Of a stretch of 14,439 bases of DNA, positions 10,671 through 14,439 are shown piece after piece. The position numbers and the translations under genes are program-made. A model generated the notes under the pieces. The model was not told the origin of the DNA. It saw only the letters and a list, made by a program, of their open reading frames with translations, and made no database searches. The stretch's first letter is position 1; every line of letters starts with the position of its first letter. Location: the NCBI GenBank assembly GCA_001779955.1, contig MFES01000033.1:3021-17459 (forward strand). The letters are read 5' to 3'. Source of the DNA: Candidatus Doudnabacteria bacterium RIFCSPHIGHO2_02_FULL_46_11 (GTDB lineage Bacteria; Patescibacteriota; Doudnabacteria; UBA920; 2-02-FULL-46-11).

Positions 10671-11057
10671 TTAAGCAGCGCGTCTTTTCTCTTTTTCTCT
10701 CTGGAAACTATCAAAATCCTGCTGAAGCCTTGTCCAGCTAATATCGTCATCCAAATCGTTTTTAAGCGCAGAGGCAATGAGTTTCATGCGCTCCTCTCCT
10801 TCAGGAGTACTATCTGTCTGATTAATGAATTCAAAAAGATCATTATCGTGCATAGCAATTGTAAATCTCTCAGTCGTTTGCTCAAAATTATCCACCATTT
10901 TCTTGCGGTTGTATTTTACCGCAGCTGTTTTCTTTTCCTGCCAAATGGTCGGCTCTAATATATCGGTTATGGCACGGCGAATAGGCGGCCAGCCCTCGCG
11001 GGGGTCGGCTTCCGGTCCTTTGTCTACGACTTGATGCCCTGTTTCTGTTTCGCGCAT
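10671..11057 (-). CDS. Hypothetical soluble protein
   Basis: A 128-aa charged, mostly helical protein. The ATG at 11055-11057 gives MRETETGHQVVDKG. The frame is open upstream to 11144, but that part runs through a strong terminator hairpin, so the shorter start is preferred although it has no Shine-Dalgarno. Segments include IRRAITDILEPTIWQEKKTAAVKYN, MVDNFEQTTERFTIAMHDNDLFEFINQ, GEERMKLIASALKNDLDDDISWTRLQQDFDSFQREKEKRRAA. The last 40 residues look like a charged helix with a basic end. Composition is AT-richer than the GC-rich orphan island. The bidirectional terminator at 10581-10615 lies downstream. I recognise no family. Confidence 0.65.
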   Translation of the reverse strand: MRETETGHQVVDKGPEADPREGWPPIRRAITDILEPTIWQEKKTAAVKYNRKKMVDNFEQTTERFTIAMHDNDLFEFINQTDSTPEGEERMKLIASALKNDLDDDISWTRLQQDFDSFQREKEKRRAA

Positions 11058-11077
11058 TTTTGTAAATAAATGATAAC

Positions 11078-11115
11078 AAAAAGATCCAGCCCCCGCCAGC
11101 GTTTGGCGGGGGCTG
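11078..11115 (-). terminator. Strong intrinsic terminator after the 46-aa ORF
   Basis: CAGCCCCCGCCA (11087-11098) pairs perfectly with TGGCGGGGGCTG (11104-11115), 12 bp with a 5-nt loop. On the minus strand it is followed by GATC and T5 (11082-11078). It lies between the 46-aa ORF and the 10671-11057 gene. Confidence 0.75.
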
Positions 11116-11195
11116 TGAGGGACAGACCGGGAGCAAGGAGGCAACGATATCTGGCTGGAAATCCAGCACTCGCCCTGCTGACACAGCGCGGCACG

Positions 11196-11336
11196 CTACC
11201 TTTGAATTGCGTCAGGACGACTCTCGAAAACAAACGCAAGCATCGCCAGCCGGTCAGGTATAGCCTGGCTAAGCGATAAGGAGCTGGTGGCTCCCCACCC
11301 TCTTTTACCATGCTTTGCCCCGATCAGTCCCGTCAT
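11196..11336 (-). CDS. Possible 46-aa peptide gene
   Basis: The ATG at 11334-11336 has a perfect ribosome-binding site, AAGGAG 5 nt upstream. The product begins MTGLIGAKHGKRGWG and continues SLSLSQAIPDRLAMLAFVFESRPDAIQR, a basic Gly-rich head and an amphipathic helix. The stop is TAG at 11196-11198. The same frame stays open from 11195 to the start of the 10671-11057 gene, so a single longer ancestral gene interrupted by this TAG is possible, but the intervening codons run through a GC hairpin and look non-coding. No clear promoter is seen. Evidence rests mainly on the ribosome-binding site. Confidence 0.4.
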   Translation of the reverse strand: MTGLIGAKHGKRGWGATSSLSLSQAIPDRLAMLAFVFESRPDAIQR

Positions 11337-11392
11337 TGAATCTCCTTGATCTTCTTGTCAATATAATATCAAGTCTGCCTTGGTGTCGCTAG

Positions 11393-11421
11393 TTGACTTT
11401 TTGTAAATTTTCGCGTATTCT
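11393..11421 (+). promoter_or_regulatory. Sigma70-type promoter of the infC operon
   Basis: -35 TTGACT (11393-11398), 17-bp spacer, -10 TATTCT (11416-11421). Transcription would start near 11428, giving a leader of about 140 nt before infC. Confidence 0.8.
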
Positions 11422-11440
11422 CACCAAGCAAAACAATAAA

Positions 11441-11572
11441 TGTATCCCGTACGAAGTCCTGTATTAACAGACAGAAACCTTACTATACAGGCCTACCAAT
11501 GGGGAACATTTATAATTATAGCAAATATGAGTTTTAATAAAATAATACAGGTTTCCTACTTCGTTCGGGATG
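11441..11572 (+). promoter_or_regulatory. Structured infC leader that buries the start codon
   Basis: ATCCCGTACGAAGT (11444-11457) pairs with ACTTCGTTCGGGAT (11558-11571), 13 of 14 positions. Directly next to it, CCTGTATTA (11458-11466) pairs with TAATACAGG (11543-11551). The infC ATG (11570-11572) falls inside the stem. CCTGTAT can pair instead with a second ATACAGG at 11485-11491, giving a competing local hairpin. Leaders of infC-rpmI-rplT operons are controlled by L20 in E. coli and B. subtilis (established knowledge); a similar role here is inferred. Confidence 0.65.
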
Positions 11573-12115
11573 TATAGACCTGTTAACAAATACTTTCGGC
11601 CGCAAAAGCAGCCGGTGGCCCGCATAAACCAGCACATCAAAGTGCCCGAAGTGCGAGTTGTCGACGCCAACGGCGAACATGTTGGCGTTATGCCAACGCA
11701 TGAAGCCTTAAAGCTTGCCGAGGAAGCCGAGCTCGATTTGGTGGAAATAAGCCCCACCGCCAAACCGCCGGTAGCCAAAATTATCAACTATGATAAATAT
11801 CGCTATCAGGTTGAGAAGAACGAGCAGGCTAAAAAGAAGCAGGCTAAACGCGTGGAAGTAAAAAGCATACGTATTTCGGTGCGAATCGGCCAGCATGATA
11901 TGGACACCAAGGCCAAACTGGCCGACAAATTTTTGAAAGACGGTAAAAAGGTAAAAGTGGAGATGATGTTGCGCGGACGGGAAAAAGCTAACGTTGATTA
12001 TGCTTTTGACCAGTTCAAAAAGTATCTAGCTTCTGTCGGCCAACCCCACTCCTTCGAGCAAAACCCGAAGAAAATGGGTGGCACGATATTCGCGATAATG
12101 ATGCCTAATAGTTAA
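11570..12115 (+). CDS. infC: Translation initiation factor IF-3
   Basis: IF-3 binds the 30S subunit, blocks early joining of 50S and checks the initiator tRNA and start codon. The 181-aa product has both domains. The N-domain has RINQHIKVPEVRVVDANGEHVGVM (18-41), LDLVEISPTAKPPVAKIINYDKYRYQ (56-80), with the family signature around INYDKYRY; a Lys-rich linker follows (81-95). The C-domain has VEVKSIRISVRIGQHDMDTKAKLADKFL (95-122) and VKVEMMLRGRE (128-138). The ATG at 11570 has no Shine-Dalgarno and lies within the long leader stem, pointing to translational control. It is the first gene of an infC-rpmI-rplT operon with its own promoter at 11393-11421. Confidence 0.97.
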   Translation: MYRPVNKYFRPQKQPVARINQHIKVPEVRVVDANGEHVGVMPTHEALKLAEEAELDLVEISPTAKPPVAKIINYDKYRYQVEKNEQAKKKQAKRVEVKSIRISVRIGQHDMDTKAKLADKFLKDGKKVKVEMMLRGREKANVDYAFDQFKKYLASVGQPHSFEQNPKKMGGTIFAIMMPNS

Positions 12116-12142
12116 TTTCTAATTTTTAATTACTAATTTCTA

Positions 12143-12328
12143 ATGCGACAGAAAACTCACAAAGGCGCGACCAAGCGTTTCTGGAAAACCGGTTCAGGAA
12201 AACTGCGGCACCGCAGTTCCGGGCAGGATCATTTTAATTCCCGAGAATCAGGCAATACCACCCGCAAAAAACGTAAAGATGCGAACGTTGACACCCATCC
12301 CAGAATCGACCAGATGATCGGTCGATAA
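12143..12328 (+). CDS. rpmI: Ribosomal protein L35 (bL35)
   Basis: A small basic protein of the 50S subunit. The 61-aa product shows the L35 pattern MRQKTHKGATKRFWKTGSGKLRHRSSGQDH, where THKGAxKRFxxTGSGK is the family signature. The C-terminal half is somewhat unusual (DANVDTHPRIDQMIGR in place of the common KRxLR ending). The spacer from infC (12116-12142) contains no G at all, so there is no Shine-Dalgarno. It is in the standard position between infC and rplT. Confidence 0.95.
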   Translation: MRQKTHKGATKRFWKTGSGKLRHRSSGQDHFNSRESGNTTRKKRKDANVDTHPRIDQMIGR

Positions 12329-12360
12329 ATTTCTACTTACTACTAACTACTTACTAAACT

Positions 12361-12702
12361 ATGGCCCGAGTTAAACGAGGTACGAACAGAATAAAAAGGC
12401 GCAAGAATGTTTTAAAGCGGGCATCCGGCTTTCTTAACCGCCGCTCGACTCACCTGCGCGCCGCGCGCGAAGCGCTTTTGCATGCCGAAAAATACGCCTA
12501 CCGCGATAGGCGCGCCAAAAAGCGCGACATGCGGTCCCTTTGGATTGTCAGGCTTTCAGCCGCCGCCAAGGAACAGGGAATGTCCTACAGCACGCTGATG
12601 AATAAACTAAAAAAAGCTAAGGTAGAGATAAACCGAAAAATGCTGGCAGAAATCGCCGTAACCCAGCCGGAAGTATTCAAAAAAATCATCGCTCAAATTT
12701 AA
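12361..12702 (+). CDS. rplT: Ribosomal protein L20 (bL20)
   Basis: L20 is an early 23S rRNA assembly protein and, in several bacteria, represses its own operon by binding the leader. The 113-aa product has the family start MARVKRGTNRIKRRKNVLKRASGF, the RRAKKRDMRSLWIVRLSAA motif (48-68) and the LMNKLKKAKVEINRKMLAEIAVTQPEVFKKI end. The length is close to the usual 115-119. The 32-nt spacer from rpmI (12329-12360) is free of G, so no Shine-Dalgarno exists. The stop codon lies at the base of the operon terminator. An infC leader with long-range pairing is consistent with L20 autoregulation, which is inferred. Confidence 0.97.
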   Translation: MARVKRGTNRIKRRKNVLKRASGFLNRRSTHLRAAREALLHAEKYAYRDRRAKKRDMRSLWIVRLSAAAKEQGMSYSTLMNKLKKAKVEINRKMLAEIAVTQPEVFKKIIAQI

Positions 12703-12771
12703 CCCCGCCCCGATAGACAAAAACACGCAGTTCGCGTGTTTTTGATTTTAGGTAAATTTTAGGGCGGGGTT
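12701..12771. terminator. Nested bidirectional terminator between rplT and the convergent gene
   Basis: The inner hairpin CAAAAACACGC (12718-12728) pairs with GCGTGTTTTTG (12734-12744), 11 bp, loop AGTTC. An outer stem, AACCCCGCCC (12701-12710) with GGGCGGGGTT (12762-12771), is perfect over 10 bp. The outer stem includes part of both stop codons (rplT on plus, 12770 gene on minus). Confidence 0.85.
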
Positions 12772-13255
12772 AGTTTACAGGTTCGCTGACCAAAATCAAG
12801 TCACCGCTGTCCTTAGGCATTACCACCAAATACTGTCCGGAACTAATTTCAGATAAAGAAATTTTTACCTGGGCGGTTCCTTCGCGACTCAAACTGAAAC
12901 CAGTAAGCTCCCGCGCCGGTTCGCGGCTGGCGGAAAACAAGACCAGCCGATAAAAATCTTTGTCCGACAGTTGGTCCGGAAGCTTCCAAACGGAAACTTC
13001 AAGCTCGGCTCGTCCGCCGCCTAAATTAAGCAGCGAAATCGCGCCGAAAATACCATCGCCGGCCGCATTTTTAAAAGGAACCGACTTCAAACTATAACCG
13101 GCCGAGCCGGTTTCTATATTGCTTGGCAAGCCGAGCTCGCCCACCACTGTCGGCGGACGCGAATTAGCTATATCTCGGCGGCCGTAAAGGTTGCCGAGCA
13201 TGATTCCGCCAATGGCTGCTATAATAATAAAAGTAAGAGATAGTAATTTTGACAT
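12770..13255 (-). CDS. Signal-anchored extracytoplasmic protein, unknown function
   Basis: A 161-aa protein. Residues 4-22 (LLSLTFIIIAAIGGIMLGN) form an N-terminal signal anchor; a Gly-rich linker and a beta-rich domain of about 115 residues follow. Features include AISLLNLGGGRAELEVSVWKLPDQ (72-95), a DFYRLVLFSASREPARELTGFS segment and GTAQVKISLSEISSGQYLVVMPK. Alternating strands and the WKLP segment recall small extracytoplasmic beta-sandwich domains, but no named family is certain. The start at 13253-13255 has only a short AAGCAG upstream. It is convergent with rplT and shares its terminator. Confidence 0.7.
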   Translation of the reverse strand: MSKLLSLTFIIIAAIGGIMLGNLYGRRDIANSRPPTVVGELGLPSNIETGSAGYSLKSVPFKNAAGDGIFGAISLLNLGGGRAELEVSVWKLPDQLSDKDFYRLVLFSASREPARELTGFSLSREGTAQVKISLSEISSGQYLVVMPKDSGDLILVSEPVN

Positions 13256-13306
13256 CTGCTTGGTAAGCTAAGAAATATCTGATGATTAAATCATGCTACA
13301 ATAACG

Positions 13307-13474
13307 GTAAACTCCTCCCCGCGGCAAGACCGCGGGGCACCAGGGCGGGTTTGCAACCATTAGTTGCGGCTTTTAACCCCTCGCTTCGCGGGGGACCCTG
13401 TTTATCCGCCGCTCATTTCAGGCGCGCTCATCCCCGTGCTCTCGGCACGGGGCATTCGCGCAAGGCGTTGTAAA
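13307..13474. repeat. Dispersed hairpin-rich element, copy B (copy A at 1125-1257)
   Basis: Matches copy A from GTAAAC to TTGTAAA. Hairpins CCCCGCGG-CAAGA-CCGCGGGG (13317-13337) and CCCCGTGC-TCTCG-GCACGGGG (13432-13452) are perfect here but damaged in copy A, so B looks closer to the intact form. Copy B has about 35 extra nt (near 13371-13405), themselves a hairpin (CCCC/GGGGG around TCGCTTCGC). No ORF. Confidence 0.75.
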
Positions 13475-13525
13475 ATAAACGAGTTTTTATTAAAGCTCTA
13501 GTTTTATAAAATTGTTACCGCCCTG

Positions 13526-13651
13526 ATGAGTGCAAAAGACCAAAATTTACATCACCCTCCGAAAGACTCAACGGAAACGCTATTCAAGCTGGCTCGATTT
13601 CTTATTTTAGTGCTCTTTATTTTCAGCTTGGTGGCGATAATCGTCAGGTAG
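13526..13651 (+). CDS. Possible 41-aa single-pass membrane peptide
   Basis: An ATG at 13526 opens a 41-codon frame ending in TAG at 13649-13651. The product has a polar head, MSAKDQNLHHPPKDSTETLFK, then one clear membrane helix, LARFLILVLFIFSLVAIIV, and a terminal Arg. That layout is typical of small membrane peptides and unlikely by chance, but there is no Shine-Dalgarno. A weak promoter (TATAAA near 13505) is possible. Too short to assign to a family. It lies between repeat B and the antiporter gene, on the opposite strand to the latter. Confidence 0.5.
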   Translation: MSAKDQNLHHPPKDSTETLFKLARFLILVLFIFSLVAIIVR

Positions 13652-13717
13652 TTCTACGCTGCCTTGGGGCTCCGAGGGGTCGCAACAGCGACAACCTATC
13701 GGCGCAAGCTTTGCTTA

Positions 13718-14439
13718 CTACCCGGTTTCTTCGATTAGTTGCAAATCGCGTTTTTTGAGCTTGTCGATGCTTTTTAGATTATTATCTTTTTTAAGCAATT
13801 CGGCAAGCTGCATACCTCCCAAAAAATGCGGCATCAACACATAGTCCGCGCCCTTGGCGTATAATTTTTCCGCTTCAAGATCATTATTCCCGTAAACAAT
13901 AAGCTTGGCTCGGGAATTTTTATTTTTTACCGTTTCCAAAAGAGACAAGGTGTCCTGAAAATCAGGCACGGTGCTAATAATAATTTTGGCCTTGTCGATG
14001 TTGGCGTTTTCCTGGATGTCCGGGTCGGAAATATCGCCAAATAGGGTGTAAATTCCCCGGTTCCTGAACTTGCGGACAATGGCCGGGTTAAAATCGATGA
14101 CCATAAATTTTTTATGCATCTCTTCAAGCGAATGCAAAATACTCTGCCCGGTACGGTGAGCGCCGATCAAAATTATGTGTCCGCGCATCGAACGGCCGGT
14201 GGACGACAGTTCGCGTTTGGGCGCGCGAGGATCCCACCATCTGAAAAATCCGCGCAACTTCATGGCAATGTGCTGATTGTTGTAAACCAGGTATGAGGCC
14301 AGAATAAAACTGATAATAGTCGATAGAGTTATTAAAGAAAGAAGCTCTTCGGAAATATGACCGGCTCGAAATCCCAAAACGGCCAAAATAATACTGAACT
14401 CGGAAATATGGGCAAGCGAGGAAGCGGTAATGAAACTGG
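13718..14439 (-). CDS. Kef-type cation/proton antiporter (CPA2) with TrkA-N domain, C-terminal part
   Basis: CPA2 antiporters exchange K+ or Na+ for H+ across the cytoplasmic membrane and are gated by a cytosolic nucleotide-binding RCK/TrkA-N domain. The start lies beyond the window edge. Reading from 14437 the visible part begins SFITASSLAHISEFSIILAVLGF, matching the family motif GLAQIGEFSFVLA of the last core helices. One further membrane segment (SLITLSTIISFILASYLVY) follows. The RCK domain has strand GHIILIGAHRTGQSIL (a GxxxxG loop in place of GxGxxG), VIDFNP (acidic end of strand 2), and LFGDISDPDIQENANIDKAKIIISTVPD. A short charged C-terminal tail ends KRDLQLIEETG. No downstream partner gene is seen on this strand in the window. 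Confidence 0.9.
   Translation of the reverse strand, partial: SFITASSLAHISEFSIILAVLGFRAGHISEELLSLITLSTIISFILASYLVYNNQHIAMKLRGFFRWWDPRAPKRELSSTGRSMRGHIILIGAHRTGQSILHSLEEMHKKFMVIDFNPAIVRKFRNRGIYTLFGDISDPDIQENANIDKAKIIISTVPDFQDTLSLLETVKNKNSRAKLIVYGNNDLEAEKLYAKGADYVLMPHFLGGMQLAELLKKDNNLKSIDKLKKRDLQLIEETG

Noticed and set aside
11024..11311. 95-codon minus-strand ORF
   Set aside because: It overlaps the terminator hairpin and the better-supported 46-aa frame; no ribosome-binding site.
1..14439. CRISPR array or tRNA genes
   Set aside because: No regularly spaced direct repeats and no complete tRNA cloverleaf were found; the only tRNA-like end belongs to tmRNA and its duplicate.
13718..14439. Start of the antiporter gene at 14386 (TTG)
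   Set aside because: The frame continues in a conserved CPA2 helix (LAHISEFS) to the window edge, so the gene is truncated by the window rather than starting there.

Overview
The window looks like a chromosomal segment of a Patescibacteria/CPR-type (Parcubacteria-like) bacterium. This is an inference from compact genes, a small secreted/sortase/M23 envelope set, a cassette of infC-rpmI-rplT, several genes lacking any Shine-Dalgarno, and many short structured repeats between genes. TGA is used as a stop by several genes, so the standard bacterial code fits. No plasmid, phage, transposase or CRISPR gene is visible.

Layout. 1-960: the start of argS (minus, cut by the window edge), a one-helix small membrane protein, and smpB (plus). 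958-1285: a non-coding repeat cluster (a CCGGGG hairpin, a perfect 34-bp palindrome, and copy A of a dispersed hairpin-rich element whose copy B lies at 13307-13474). 1286-3204: three minus-strand envelope-related genes (YdcF/DUF218-like, VTT/DedA-like membrane protein, M23 peptidase). 3468-4825: a secreted two-repeat protein and a sortase (plus). 4831-9675: an accessory region dominated by GC-rich minus-strand orphan genes (5108-5476, 5476-5817, 6064-6603, 6757-7380, 7514-7948, 9408-9566), interrupted by ordinary-looking SDR and cold-shock genes. 9755-9991: nested inverted repeats. 9988-10388: tmRNA (ssrA), followed by a 21-bp duplication of its 3' end. 10671-11336: two unknown minus-strand ORFs. 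11393-12771: the IF3-L35-L20 operon with promoter, structured leader and nested terminator. 12770-14439: a signal-anchored protein, repeat copy B, a 41-aa membrane peptide, and the C-terminal half of a Kef-type cation/proton antiporter with a TrkA-N domain.

The most unusual part is the orphan-gene region. Four of its transcription units start from near-identical promoters: -35 TTGACA (TTGCCC in one), exactly 17 bp, then -10 TATTTT. In three of them the spacer holds an inverted repeat with a GAAA centre, and one promoter shows a compensated base change in both arms. Two of the genes share an identical 18-nt hairpin motif in their 5' leaders. Three units end in a large two-part stem-loop whose outer stem differs in sequence in each copy but stays paired on the minus-strand RNA. 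The gene products match no family I can recognise. Together this suggests a co-regulated set of small lineage-specific genes carried as modular units.

The window also holds both partners of trans-translation, SmpB and tmRNA, about 9 kb apart. The tmRNA tag is about 26 residues long and ends in VPVMA rather than the common LAA. The infC leader can form a long stem that buries the infC start codon and has two competing partners for the same 7-nt strand, a layout expected of a translational switch.
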